Shown here: piece after piece, positions 31,802 to 41,057 of the stretch
Layout: each line of letters begins with the position of its first letter
How positions within the stretch are numbered: position 1 is the stretch's first letter
Source: an uncultured Bacilli bacterium
Lineage (GTDB): Bacteria; Bacillota_I; Bacilli_A; RF39; UBA660
Assembly: GCA_947598485.1 (NCBI GenBank)
Contig: CANQFJ010000011.1
Span: 1-44,926, forward strand
Reading direction: 5' to 3'
DNA length: 44,926 nt
Program-made: the position numbers and the translations under genes
Notes under the pieces: model-generated
What the model was told of the DNA's origin: nothing
Database searches by the model: none
The model's input: only the letters and a program-made list of their open reading frames with translations

Positions 31802-33877
31802 TTATTTCCAAATGCTAGGTTCTTTTGATTCTTCTTTTTTAACACATACTTGATGATATTTACCTCTACCAGTTCTTTGGTAACCAGGTATATAAGTTTG
31901 TGAGCTAAATATGTAATCGACATCAGTCCATGTAGGGTTGACAGTTGATACTGATGTACTATGACACATGTTATCTCCTCCTAATACATATCCGTCTTCA
32001 CAAGAATTGTATTGGAATTCTGAATCTTTCTTAATGTAACATAATGTGCCTTTTAATTCAGCGGCTGCATTTTCACAATAATATTCATCATCAGATTGAA
32101 CGTATTTATAACATGTCATTGTTGAGCCACTTCCTGAAGAAGTATAATCTGAAGGACATTTATAGTATACATAACCACCTGTGTATTTAGCGTCTTTATA
32201 AGTCTTACAATTAGTACCATTATCACTATAACCACTTGGGCAACTCTTAATTTCTTTTGTTGTACCATTAGTTTTTATATAACATGTTGAACCACTATCA
32301 GTGTATCCAGAAGGACAAGTTCCATTTGTAGTTCTTGTTAATTTATTAGTATAAGTATAGCAATAGTCACCAATTGGTGTGTAACCTGCAGAACATGTTG
32401 TTTTAGTTGTCGTTGTTACCTTTTGTCTTATATAACAATTAGTACCATTATCAGTATATCCGTCAGGACATTTCTTGGTAGTTGTTACATTACCAGGTGA
32501 TTCTACTAAACATTTATCTCCTGATAACTTACCTTGAGAACATGTATAGTATGAAGTTCTTCTATAAATTGAATAAGTATAAACTTTAGAACCAAATACA
32601 GATCCTTCACCAACTTTTACTTTCTTTTCAAGTTCATGAACATATTCTGTTTCTGGTTTACTAGTTTGATAAGTTTTAACTGGGTTACCCCATGGAGTAT
32701 AAGTTTTAACAGCACTTACAGTTTTAATACACTTGTCACCTGAAGGTTGAGTACCTGATGGGCAAGTAACTTTAGTACTAACTATCTTATCAGCATATTT
32801 ATAGCAGTAGTCACCATTTTGAGTATATCCATTTGGACAAGGTTCAGTAACAGTGGTTTTAGTTCCAGGAACTTTTTTATAACAATTAGTTCCGTTATCA
32901 GTATATCCGTCAGGGCAATATGATTCAGTCGTACCGCCAACTCTATCAGCATACTTGTAGCAGTAGAATCCTACAGGATTGTATCCACTTGGACATTCAA
33001 TAACATAAGTAACCACTTTATCTTTATAAAGTACACATTTATCACCAACCAAAGTACCTTCGGTACAGTAATAATGTCCATCAGTTACATCACGAATTGG
33101 GTCAGTATAAACTTTATAAGGTTCTCCCTTATTAACTTTGGCATTTTCAACGACTGTAGTAGGGTCAGAGTAGTGTGGAGTAGGAGCTACAGAATTTGTA
33201 GATTCCATAACACAGACAGAACCACTTATATTATATCCGTTAGGACAGTTTACAGATCTTTTAACAAATTCATATTCATAACTTACTGTACAAGTTGTAG
33301 GTATTTCTTCGACTGTACAGTTAAAGTCTTTACAATAAACAGTACTATCACCATTTCCATTTGTAGTATTACTTGAGTTATTGGAAGATGGATTCTTTTC
33401 AACGTCTAAATCTACTTTGTCATCAGTTTCATCAACGATAGTGTTACCATCTTTGTCAGTAACTGTTGTTGATGACTTAATTTTTTCAATAGTACTATCA
33501 GATTTATCAGCACAAACTAAGTTAGATTTAACTCGATATTCATCGTTACTTGTTTTAGTTATTGATACATAACTTTCTTCAATATCACATGTTTCATTGC
33601 CATATTTTAATTCTTCAATAGCACCCATATCAATTAGTTCACTTAAACTAGTTTGAAGTGTGCCACCAACTTCATCAGGAAGTTGACCTGCGAAGAATTG
33701 TTTGGCAGTTTGATGTAATAAATCTAGATTATCCGCAAATTGTTGATCATTATTTACTGTTTTGTTACTATTTGTTTTATTAACAAGGAAAACTATTAAA
33801 AAGATAATAATTAAGACAGCAATTACACCAACGAGAATGTTAATTACACGGGAATTTTTATTACTTTTATTATACAT
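31802..33877 (-). CDS. Membrane-anchored surface protein with about 14 Cys-rich CPxGY repeats
   Basis: 691 aa. A short cytoplasmic start, one membrane anchor (about residues 11-33), then a pilin-like segment (AKQFFAGQLPDEVGGTLQTS through LVCAD, residues about 55-120). A Ser/Asn/Thr linker follows. The rest is an array of about 14 units of the form C-P-x-G-Y-x4-G-x2-C-Y, such as CPDGYTDNGTNCY, spaced about 20-45 residues. The paired cysteines of each unit suggest disulfide-tied small loops, as in EGF-like surface repeats. Function is unknown, with adhesion plausible. A TTG at 33883 lies too near the SD (AAAGGAGG), so the ATG at 33877 is used. It is the second gene of a two-gene operon. Confidence 0.82.
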   Translation of the reverse strand: MYNKSNKNSRVINILVGVIAVLIIIFLIVFLVNKTNSNKTVNNDQQFADNLDLLHQTAKQFFAGQLPDEVGGTLQTSLSELIDMGAIEELKYGNETCDIEESYVSITKTSNDEYRVKSNLVCADKSDSTIEKIKSSTTVTDKDGNTIVDETDDKVDLDVEKNPSSNNSSNTTNGNGDSTVYCKDFNCTVEEIPTTCTVSYEYEFVKRSVNCPNGYNISGSVCVMESTNSVAPTPHYSDPTTVVENAKVNKGEPYKVYTDPIRDVTDGHYYCTEGTLVGDKCVLYKDKVVTYVIECPSGYNPVGFYCYKYADRVGGTTESYCPDGYTDNGTNCYKKVPGTKTTVTEPCPNGYTQNGDYCYKYADKIVSTKVTCPSGTQPSGDKCIKTVSAVKTYTPWGNPVKTYQTSKPETEYVHELEKKVKVGEGSVFGSKVYTYSIYRRTSYYTCSQGKLSGDKCLVESPGNVTTTKKCPDGYTDNGTNCYIRQKVTTTTKTTCSAGYTPIGDYCYTYTNKLTRTTNGTCPSGYTDSGSTCYIKTNGTTKEIKSCPSGYSDNGTNCKTYKDAKYTGGYVYYKCPSDYTSSGSGSTMTCYKYVQSDDEYYCENAAAELKGTLCYIKKDSEFQYNSCEDGYVLGGDNMCHSTSVSTVNPTWTDVDYIFSSQTYIPGYQRTGRGKYHQVCVKKEESKEPSIWK

Positions 33878-33898
33878 TTCCAAAACCTCCTTTTATTT

Positions 33899-35719
33899 TT
33901 ATCTTGATTGATTATGATAGCATGTTATGTTTTCATCAATTACAAATGAATATATGGCATTTTTTTCATTACCGATGTATGTACCACCTTTAGCATCAAT
34001 ATACATAAAGGCTGCAAGTTCTTCAACACATAGGGCACCATGAGTACCATCAATTCTTGGTCCAGTACCATAGATAGGTCCTAAGTTCTTACCAGATGTA
34101 AGTTCAAGTACTCTATCTTGGTTAGCAGTATACATACCTGCAATAACATAGTGAGTAGAACCAGGGCTGTTAGGACATACAGAGAAGTTAACTGCTTCAC
34201 GACATACTAGTTCATTCATAACTTTAGCATATAAGAATGCTTTTTCTTCATCTTTTTGATAAATACCATTTAAGCAAAGTTCTGCAACGCGATAAATATC
34301 ATAACCAGTTTCAGTCTTAGCAGAAGAGAAGTCATCTACAGATAAAGCATTGTCTGTTGATGTCATAATAATATCTATCATATCTTGATCAGTTAAATTA
34401 ATATCATCTTCTGGAGCTCTTTGAACTAAGGCATCAACGCCAATAACAGGAGCAAGTTCACCAATATGATATGTTGATGCACAAACTTCATCACGATCAG
34501 TAAACCAACCTTTTTCGCCATCATTTAATTTATCAAAGTTAGCAAGTCTTAAAGCATACATAATATCATCAATTGAAATGCTTAAATCTTCTGGTAATTT
34601 AGTTTGAATACTAATAGCAAAATTGTATAAATCACTATAATTATTAATATCAATATTTTGGGCAATTAGCTTTTCTTCTTCAATATCTTCTATATGACTT
34701 GGCTCTGATGGAGTAGGCTCAGGTTTATTTGCTTCCTTCTTGCCTGCATGAGTTATTAAATAGGCAATAAGTAAAGCTAATCCGGCAGCTCCTAAACCAA
34801 CACCAACATATGATAATATTTTACCAAGTAAGCTTTTGCTAGATTTTCTAGTTGGCTCTGGTACTTCACTTTCAGGAACAACACGTGTAACACGATGTGT
34901 AGTGCCTAAGTTAAGACTTTCTTTGATATCCGAAATGTCTTGTACTATTTGTGTATATTTTATTTGATAGTCTCTAAATGATTTATCTTTATCAGGTTTA
35001 TCTTGAATAGCCATGTAGTCAACACTAGAATCTGTCATAACTTGTTTAAGATATTTTTTATCTTTTTTTCTTAGTGTGATATCTTCATTCTCTAGTAAAG
35101 ACTTAGCTTCTTTATTACAATTAAATATTAATGTTACAATATCTACTTTGCTAGGTACAGCAGTACCAAGTATTCCTTTAATACTGTAATCAATACTTGT
35201 ATATTTGTTATTTAATTCATCAAGTTGTTCATCACTTAAGCCAGAAAGAACTGCGCTAATATCCTTATCAATATCAGCGTTAGCAGAATTTATAATGCCT
35301 TTAACGGTATCATTTAAATCATCTTTAGCATTTAATGACTTAATTTCATCTTGGCAAAGTACGATAAGTGATAAAACATCCTTAGCCTTATCATTAATAG
35401 TTGTAAGCCCATTAATTACTGCAACTTTAGCTTCAAGTGTATCTGCAGATTTAATAGCATCAAAGGGAAGCGTAGAAGCAGGTGCTTTAGACCAACTATT
35501 TATTAATTCCTCTATGCCTTCATATCTTTGTTGGTACTCATCAAAGTTATCAGTATCAGGTTTATTATTAACCTCTTTAATGTCTTTTGCTACTTGTGCT
35601 CCAATCTTACGTAAATTTTCGATAGTAATTTTGCTTTCATCAAATGAATTATTTTTTAAGTAACCTTGAATTATAGCATCACACCTAAATAGTAATGCTA
35701 GTATCTCCATTTTTCTCAT
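33899..35719 (-). CDS. Unknown membrane protein with three cytoplasmic helical repeats
   Basis: 606 aa, not recognised. The N-terminal half holds three diverged repeats (about residues 4-70, 113-178 and 192-260). Each opens with a hydrophobic heptad ending in Cys (ILALLFRC, VLSLIVLC, IVTLIFNC) and closes with a Tyr-containing helix (YQQRYEGIEELI, LNNKYTSIDYSI, YQIKYTQIVQDI). One membrane helix at about 301-324 is followed by a Pro/Glu linker and an extracellular domain of about 265 residues with four or five Cys (including CASTYHIGELAPVIG and GALCVEELAAF). A TTG at 35725 is discounted, and the ATG at 35719 has SD AGGAGGG. It is co-transcribed with the CPxGY-repeat protein 21 bp downstream. 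Confidence 0.78.
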   Translation of the reverse strand: MRKMEILALLFRCDAIIQGYLKNNSFDESKITIENLRKIGAQVAKDIKEVNNKPDTDNFDEYQQRYEGIEELINSWSKAPASTLPFDAIKSADTLEAKVAVINGLTTINDKAKDVLSLIVLCQDEIKSLNAKDDLNDTVKGIINSANADIDKDISAVLSGLSDEQLDELNNKYTSIDYSIKGILGTAVPSKVDIVTLIFNCNKEAKSLLENEDITLRKKDKKYLKQVMTDSSVDYMAIQDKPDKDKSFRDYQIKYTQIVQDISDIKESLNLGTTHRVTRVVPESEVPEPTRKSSKSLLGKILSYVGVGLGAAGLALLIAYLITHAGKKEANKPEPTPSEPSHIEDIEEEKLIAQNIDINNYSDLYNFAISIQTKLPEDLSISIDDIMYALRLANFDKLNDGEKGWFTDRDEVCASTYHIGELAPVIGVDALVQRAPEDDINLTDQDMIDIIMTSTDNALSVDDFSSAKTETGYDIYRVAELCLNGIYQKDEEKAFLYAKVMNELVCREAVNFSVCPNSPGSTHYVIAGMYTANQDRVLELTSGKNLGPIYGTGPRIDGTHGALCVEELAAFMYIDAKGGTYIGNEKNAIYSFVIDENITCYHNQSR

Positions 35720-35752
35720 AATCAAAACCCTCCTTTTTGATTTATGGCGCCT

Positions 35753-35781
35753 ATTCTAACACAAACAAAGTGAAAAGTCAA
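35753..35781 (-). promoter_or_regulatory. Strong promoter of the surface-protein operon
   Basis: Minus strand: TTGACT (35776-35781), 17-bp spacer, TAGAAT (35753-35758), with TGT extending the -10. Confidence 0.75.
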
Positions 35782-35830
35782 CAACAACAGGACTTGCCAA
35801 TATTAACATATTAAGGAAAAATGCAATAAG

Positions 35831-35849
35831 ATTCCTAATTTCTAGGAAT
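35831..35849. repeat. Inverted repeat in the divergent ruvA/surface-operon region
   Basis: ATTCCTA (35831-35837) and TAGGAAT (35843-35849) flank a 5-nt centre, about 50 bp upstream of the surface-operon -35. No T-run is next to it. It may be an operator. It is too short to name a regulator. Confidence 0.5.
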
Positions 35850-35963
35850 TTCTCGCCAATTACTTTAGCTTATAAGCTGTCAAAAGTCAACATTATTTTG
35901 ACATGAAATTTGATAATGGCTAAAACGTAAATTATGATATATAATGGTTATAGGTGGTATTAA

Positions 35964-36521
35964 GTGTATAAATACATAATAGGAAAGATAACCATGCAAG
36001 CTTCTAGTTACATTGTACTTGAGTGTAACAATATAGGATATCTTATATATGTAGCTAATCCCTATAGCTACGAAATTGGCAATGAATATAAGGTATATCT
36101 ATATAATAATGTTAAGGAAGATGAAAATACCTTATTTGGCTTTAAAAAAGAGGAAGAGTTAGAACTTTTCTTAAGGCTTATTAATGTTAAAGGCTTAGGA
36201 CCTAAAATGGCAAATGTCTTTTTTGCAACTGGCTCTGTAAGTGGAATAGTAGATGCTATAAATAGAGAAAATATTCTTTATTTAACTAAATTCCCAAGAA
36301 TTGGAGAAAAGATTGCTAAACAAATAATATTAGATTTGAAGGGTAAGATTGCTATAGAAACAGACATTAGTGAAGAAGATAATAATCGTGAAGATTTAAT
36401 TGCTGTATTAGAGTCTTTAGGCTATAAAACGGGGGAAATTAAAAAGATTATCAAGGATATTGATGAGTCTTTATCAATTGAGGATCAAGTAAAAGAAGCA
36501 TTAAAACTTTTATTGAGGTAA
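35964..36521 (+). CDS. ruvA: Holliday junction branch migration protein RuvA
   Basis: RuvA binds Holliday junctions and loads RuvB. The 185-aa protein has the OB-fold domain (residues 1-62, ending LFGFKKEEE), two helix-hairpin-helix motifs (LINVKGLGPKMA and LTKFPRIGEKIAKQIILDLKGK), and a C-terminal domain (about 140-185, LESLGYKTGEIKKII) that contacts RuvB. The start is GTG at 35964 with AGGTGG 6 nt upstream. Here, unlike elsewhere in the window, the GTG is clear of the SD and is the genuine start. It begins the ruvA-HAD-ruvB run. Confidence 0.95.
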   Translation: MYKYIIGKITMQASSYIVLECNNIGYLIYVANPYSYEIGNEYKVYLYNNVKEDENTLFGFKKEEELELFLRLINVKGLGPKMANVFFATGSVSGIVDAINRENILYLTKFPRIGEKIAKQIILDLKGKIAIETDISEEDNNREDLIAVLESLGYKTGEIKKIIKDIDESLSIEDQVKEALKLLLR

Positions 36522-36524
36522 GTT

Positions 36525-37031
36525 ATGGTAATAGGAATTGATTTTGATGATACATGGCGAATTATTAAGAAAAAGTATGAAGATTATTATCCAGGATTTA
36601 ATGTAGATTTGCCGGAAAACTCACCTTGGGATAAGGAAAAAATTATTATGCGTAATCATCTTGACGAGATGGTATGGGATGTAAATGTCTACGAAGGACT
36701 TAAAGAGTTTTTAGATTACTGTGTTAATCATCAGATCAAAACTATATTACTAACTGCCAGGGGAGGGGATTTGCCCGAAATAATTGAACCCACTAAGGAA
36801 TTTATAAAGAAAAATAACTTACACTTTGATGAAATGATTTTTAATTTAGATAAAAAAGGGGAGATATGCCAAAAATATGGGGTAAATTTAATGATTGATG
36901 ACAGTAAAAGTGTTTTAGATGATGTTGAAAAATATGGTGTTAAAACCCTAAGATTTGGTATTAAAGACGATAAGCATGATTATGCATTATCATGGCGTGA
37001 TGCTCTTTTATATATAAAGAAAGGAGATTAA
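36525..37031 (+). CDS. HAD-superfamily nucleotidase-like protein
   Basis: 168 aa. Motif I is GIDFDDTW (nucleophile Asp6, general acid Asp8). Motif II is ILLTARGG, with the conserved Thr. Motif IV is LMIDDSKSV. The small size, short cap and DxDDT motif fit the 5'(3')-deoxyribonucleotidase-like (NT5C/YorS-type) group, but the substrate cannot be told from sequence. It sits between ruvA and ruvB, 3 bp from the former and directly next to the latter, so it is co-transcribed with DNA repair genes. That placement is unusual and might link it to nucleotide salvage. Confidence 0.82.
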   Translation: MVIGIDFDDTWRIIKKKYEDYYPGFNVDLPENSPWDKEKIIMRNHLDEMVWDVNVYEGLKEFLDYCVNHQIKTILLTARGGDLPEIIEPTKEFIKKNNLHFDEMIFNLDKKGEICQKYGVNLMIDDSKSVLDDVEKYGVKTLRFGIKDDKHDYALSWRDALLYIKKGD

Positions 37032-38030
37032 ATGAGAATAGTAGATACAGCAGAACTTTCCGAAGATTCGTTTGAAAAAAGCATTAGACCCCAAAACTTA
37101 GATGAGTATGTTGGGCAAAAAGAAATAAAAGAAAATTTAAATGTTTTTATTAAAGCAGCCAAGATGAGAGGCGAAGTTCTAGACCATGTTTTATTATATG
37201 GACCCCCGGGAATGGGAAAAACAACTTTGGCTCATATTATAGCTAATGAAATGGGGACAAATATTAAAACTACCTCTGGGCCCGCGATGGAAAAAACAGG
37301 TGATTTAGCAGCCGTCTTATCCAGCTTAGAACCTGGCGATGTTCTATTTATTGATGAAATCCATAGACTTCCTAGTTATATTGAAGAAATATTATATCCG
37401 GCGATGGAAGACTTTGTCCTTGATTTAGTCATTGGCAGTGAAGGAAAAAGTAAAAGTATTAGAATTGATCTTCCGCCCTTTACTTTAGTAGGCGCGACAA
37501 CTAGATCAGGAGATTTAACAGCCCCTTTAAGAGATCGTTTTGGTATTATTAATAAACTTGAATATTACACAGATGAAGAGTTAAAAAGCATTGTAAAAAG
37601 AACGGGTAATGTATTGGAAATGGAAATAGATGATGATGCCGCTTTAGAACTTGCAAGAAGAAGTCGAAAAACCCCACGAATAGCTAATAGACTCTTTAAA
37701 AGAGTAAGAGACTTTGCTCTAGTTGAAGGTGATGGCCATATATCTTTAGATATTACAAAAAAGGCCCTTGAAAAGTTAAAGGTCGATGAACTTGGCCTTG
37801 ATAATCTTGACATTGAATATCTAACTAGTCTGATAACTAAATTTAATGGTGGTCCGGTTGGAGGAGAAACAATAGCTACTTCAATTGGCGAAGAAATATC
37901 AACTGTCGAAGATGTTATTGAACCTTTCTTAATGCAAGAAGGATTTATTAAAAGAACAAAAAGTGGGCGTATTGCTACTCCAAAAGCATATGAACATCTT
38001 AAAATTGCTCATAATCATTCATTATTTTAA
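37032..38030 (+). CDS. ruvB: Holliday junction branch migration ATPase RuvB
   Basis: Hexameric AAA+ motor that drives branch migration with RuvA. The 332-aa protein has Walker [11 protein letters not shown] (residues 57-66), Walker [10 protein letters not shown] (about 105-113), sensor 1 [10 protein letters not shown], the arginine finger LRDRFG, sensor 2 RTPRIANRL-like ([16 protein letters not shown]) and a C-terminal winged helix ([16 protein letters not shown]). The ATG directly follows the stop of the HAD gene, with AAAGGAG upstream. Only a weak hairpin (about 38049-38065) follows, so readthrough into the next gene is possible. Confidence 0.97.
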   Translation: MRIVDTAELSEDSFEKSIRPQNLDEYVGQKEIKENLNVFIKAAKMRGEVLDHVLLYGPPGMGKTTLAHIIANEMGTNIKTTSGPAMEKTGDLAAVLSSLEPGDVLFIDEIHRLPSYIEEILYPAMEDFVLDLVIGSEGKSKSIRIDLPPFTLVGATTRSGDLTAPLRDRFGIINKLEYYTDEELKSIVKRTGNVLEMEIDDDAALELARRSRKTPRIANRLFKRVRDFALVEGDGHISLDITKKALEKLKVDELGLDNLDIEYLTSLITKFNGGPVGGETIATSIGEEISTVEDVIEPFLMQEGFIKRTKSGRIATPKAYEHLKIAHNHSLF

Positions 38031-38122
38031 AAAATACTAAAATAAAAAAGGAAATTGCACCTTTATCGGGTATATATAAATATAAAGGGATAAATATATT
38101 CCTGGTAGAGGAGGTTATGGTT

Positions 38123-38989
38123 ATGGATAACCAAAATAAGATGTATATAATAAATAAAATATTTAATAACGAGACGATTAGGACGATTTGGGATAAGGAA
38201 GAGGAAAAATATTTTATTAGTGTAGTTGATGTTGTAGGCGTTATAACGGAAAGCAAAGATAAAAGAAAGTATTGGAATAAGCTTAAAGAAAGGCTTAAAC
38301 ATGAAGGCAATCAGTCGGTGACAAATTGTCACCAACCGAAACTTAAAGCTTCTGATGGTAAATATTATAAAACAGATGTTGTAGATATTGAAGGGATGTT
38401 TAGAATCATTGAATCAATTCCCAGTAAGAATGCTGAGCCAATAAAGAGGTGGCTTGCTAAACTAGGAAGCGAAAGAATCGATGAAGTATTTGATCCTTCC
38501 ATAGCAGTCCAAAGATCTATAGAATTGTATAGGGCTAAGGGTTATGATGAAAAATGGATTGCCCAAAGAATTCAAAATGTTCAAAGTCGTAAAAGTCTTA
38601 CTGACATATGGAAAGAAAATGGAGTCCATGAAGGTAAAGAATTTGCTATACTAACTAACGAAATATACAAAACTTGGTCAGGAATGACTGCAAGTGAGTA
38701 TAAAGAATACAAAGGACTTAAAAAGGAGTCCTTAAGAGATAACATGGATAATATAGAAATATCTTTAACAGATATAAGTGAGGAGGTAACAAAAAGATTA
38801 GCAGGAAAAGCAAAACCTCAGGGGTTAAATGAAAACCTTAAGGTTGCTAGGCTTGGTGGTAATGTTGCCAAAAATACTAGAAACGAAATAGAAAATTTAC
38901 TAGGGGAATCTATTGTTACTAAAGAAAATCGATTAAATTATAAATATATTAATGAAAAGGATAAGATAGAGTTAAAAAAGGAGGATTAA
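38123..38989 (+). CDS. Bro-N domain antirepressor-like protein
   Basis: About 288 aa. The Bro-N domain (residues about 10-120) starts with FNNETIRTIWDKEEEKYFIS, followed by VVDVVGVITESKDKRKYWNKL and VTNCHQPKLKASDGKYYKTD. The C-terminal half has RIDEVFDPSIAVQRSIELYR, GVHEGKEFAILTNEIYKTWSGM and GLKKESLRDNM. These blocks are typical of the chromosomal 'phage antirepressor/BRO' proteins of gut Firmicutes and Bacteroidetes. It is probably DNA-binding. No other phage gene is near. The ATG at 38117 is only 2 nt from the SD GAGGAGG, so the ATG at 38123 is preferred. Codons for VTNCH form a perfect palindrome (38316-38332). Confidence 0.85.
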   Translation: MDNQNKMYIINKIFNNETIRTIWDKEEEKYFISVVDVVGVITESKDKRKYWNKLKERLKHEGNQSVTNCHQPKLKASDGKYYKTDVVDIEGMFRIIESIPSKNAEPIKRWLAKLGSERIDEVFDPSIAVQRSIELYRAKGYDEKWIAQRIQNVQSRKSLTDIWKENGVHEGKEFAILTNEIYKTWSGMTASEYKEYKGLKKESLRDNMDNIEISLTDISEEVTKRLAGKAKPQGLNENLKVARLGGNVAKNTRNEIENLLGESIVTKENRLNYKYINEKDKIELKKED

Positions 38990-38990
38990 T

Positions 38991-39827
38991 ATGCTTTTAG
39001 ATGGAAAAATGGTGCGCGACGCCTTACTTGAAAATGCTAAAGTAGAAATAGAAAGGGAAAACTTAGATCTTACTTTAGCAATTATTTATGCTGGGCATTA
39101 TGAACCTAGTGAGAGATATATTAAAAATAAGAAGAAATGTTGTGAAAAAGTAGGCATTAAGTCTATCGTTTATGAAATGCCTGATGTTAAATCAGAAGAA
39201 GAAATTATCAACTTAATTGAAGATTTAAATAAAGATAGTAGTGTAAATGGGATTATTTTACAAAGCCCAATTCCTAAAGGACTTGATATTGAAAAGTGTA
39301 TCGAGCATATTGATCCTAAAAAAGATGTTGATGGCTTTACCAGGGAAAATTTTTACAAATTAGCTCATAATTTGCCAGGATTAAGAGCATGTACTCCTAA
39401 GGGAATTATTAAGCTTTTAGAGTACTATAATATTGATTTAAAGGGCAAAAAGGTATGTATTATAGGAAGAGGAAATATCGTTGGTAAACCACTTATATTT
39501 GAATTTTTAAATAAAGATGCTACCGTTACTATAGCCCATAGTAAGACAAGCAATTTAAAAGAAATAACATTAAATAACGATGTTATTGTTTCGGCTGTTG
39601 GAAAACCTCATATTATAACGGAAGATATGGTTAATGAGGGCGCTATTGTAATAGATGTAGGAATAACTGTAATTGATGGCAAAATCGTTGGTGATGTTGA
39701 TTTTGATAATGTAAAGAATAAATGTTCTTATATCACTCCTAATCCTGGAGGAGTAGGACCAATGACTATTGCTATGATTATTCAAAATGTAATAGATGCT
39801 TATAAAGGAGGTAATATAGATGGATAA
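38991..39827 (+). CDS. folD: Bifunctional methylene-THF dehydrogenase/cyclohydrolase FolD
   Basis: Interconverts 5,10-methylene-THF, methenyl-THF and 10-formyl-THF. The 278-aa protein has [17 protein letters not shown] with the catalytic Lys, [21 protein letters not shown], the nucleotide site [10 protein letters not shown] (usually GRSxIVGKP, so Gly replaces Ser) and [25 protein letters not shown] lies in the end of the preceding gene. Its last 8 nt overlap glyA (ATGGATAA). With glyA, thyX and tmk it forms a folate-to-dTTP operon. Confidence 0.97.
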   Translation: MLLDGKMVRDALLENAKVEIERENLDLTLAIIYAGHYEPSERYIKNKKKCCEKVGIKSIVYEMPDVKSEEEIINLIEDLNKDSSVNGIILQSPIPKGLDIEKCIEHIDPKKDVDGFTRENFYKLAHNLPGLRACTPKGIIKLLEYYNIDLKGKKVCIIGRGNIVGKPLIFEFLNKDATVTIAHSKTSNLKEITLNNDVIVSAVGKPHIITEDMVNEGAIVIDVGITVIDGKIVGDVDFDNVKNKCSYITPNPGGVGPMTIAMIIQNVIDAYKGGNIDG

Positions 39828-41052
39828 AGCATTATTAACGGCTCTTAGAAAAGAGCGAAAAAGACAAGAAGAAAATATTGAACTTATTGCATCAGAAAAC
39901 TATGTATCAAATGATGTATTAAAAATGCAAGGAAGTATTTTAACTAATAAATATGCTGAAGGATATCCTGGCAAGAGATATTATGGAGGCTGCGAAAATA
40001 TTGATGAAATAGAAAGTTTAGCTATTGAGTACGCTAAAAAGTTATTCGGGGCTAAATTTGCTAATGTCCAACCTCACTGCGGAAGTTCTGCCAATATGGC
40101 GGTTTATCGAGCACTTCTTAAACATGGGGATAAGGTAATGGGAATGAACTTAGATAATGGTGGTCATCTTACTCATGGACATAAATTAAGTTTTAGTGGA
40201 ATTGACTATGAAATAGTATCTTATGATGTTAACCATGAAACGCAAATGCTTGATTATGATGAAATAGAAGCCTTAGCTTTGAAAGAAAAACCTAAAATGA
40301 TTATTGCGGGAGCTTCGGCGTATTCAAGAACAATTGATTTTAAACGTTTTAGAGAAATAGCTGATAAAGTAGGAGCCTATCTTATGGTGGATATGGCCCA
40401 TATCGCAGGTTTAGTAGCGGCAGGTCTTCATCCTTCGCCTGTGCCTTATGCTCATGTTGTTACTACAACGACGCATAAAACTTTACGAGGCCCAAGGGGA
40501 GGTTTAATTCTAACTAATGATGAAGAAATAGCTAAAAAAATTAATAAGACGGTTTTCCCAGGTATTCAAGGAGGACCACTTGAACACGTAATTGGGGCTA
40601 AAGCACAATGTTTTTATGAAGCTTTACAACCAGAGTTTAAAGTTTACCAAGAAAATGTATTAAGAAATATTAAAGCTTTAGCTACGTCTTTAGAAGAAGA
40701 AGGAATCAAGATTATTTCAGGAGGAACGGATAACCACTTAATATTAATCGATGTTAAATCTTCATGTCATATTACTGGTAAAGATGCCCAAAATCTTTTA
40801 GATACAATATGTATTACTACTAATAAAAACGCTATTCCCGGAGATACGGAAAGTCCAATGATTTCCAGTGGCTTAAGACTAGGTAGTCCTGCGATGACAA
40901 CCCGCGGTTTTAATGAAGAAGAATTTAGAAGAGTTGGTAAAATTATTGCTAAAGCTTTAAAAAATAAAGACGATGAAAAATTACTAAATTCTTTGAAAGA
41001 AGAAGTTATCGAGCTTACTCATAAACATCCATTATGGTATGAAGAGGTATAG
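39820..41052 (+). CDS. glyA: Serine hydroxymethyltransferase
   Basis: PLP enzyme that transfers the serine hydroxymethyl carbon to THF, giving glycine and methylene-THF. The 410-aa protein has [68 protein letters not shown] and the PLP lysine in [14 protein letters not shown]. Length and motifs are normal. It overlaps folD by 8 nt, with a GGAGG SD inside folD. Its methylene-THF is the carbon donor for ThyX encoded 5 bp downstream. Confidence 0.98.
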   Translation: MDKALLTALRKERKRQEENIELIASENYVSNDVLKMQGSILTNKYAEGYPGKRYYGGCENIDEIESLAIEYAKKLFGAKFANVQPHCGSSANMAVYRALLKHGDKVMGMNLDNGGHLTHGHKLSFSGIDYEIVSYDVNHETQMLDYDEIEALALKEKPKMIIAGASAYSRTIDFKRFREIADKVGAYLMVDMAHIAGLVAAGLHPSPVPYAHVVTTTTHKTLRGPRGGLILTNDEEIAKKINKTVFPGIQGGPLEHVIGAKAQCFYEALQPEFKVYQENVLRNIKALATSLEEEGIKIISGGTDNHLILIDVKSSCHITGKDAQNLLDTICITTNKNAIPGDTESPMISSGLRLGSPAMTTRGFNEEEFRRVGKIIAKALKNKDDEKLLNSLKEEVIELTHKHPLWYEEV

Positions 41053-41057
41053 CTTTT

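Noticed and set aside
35205-35663. 152-codon plus-strand ORF
   Set aside because: It is antisense to the 606-aa gene, has no SD, and its Ser/Leu-rich composition is that of a reverse-frame shadow. Similar shadows at 19093-19476, 15065-15442 and 33074-33376 were dropped for the same reason.
38117-38989. Prophage call from the Bro-N gene
   Set aside because: No integrase, terminase, structural or lysis genes nearby, and housekeeping genes lie on both sides.
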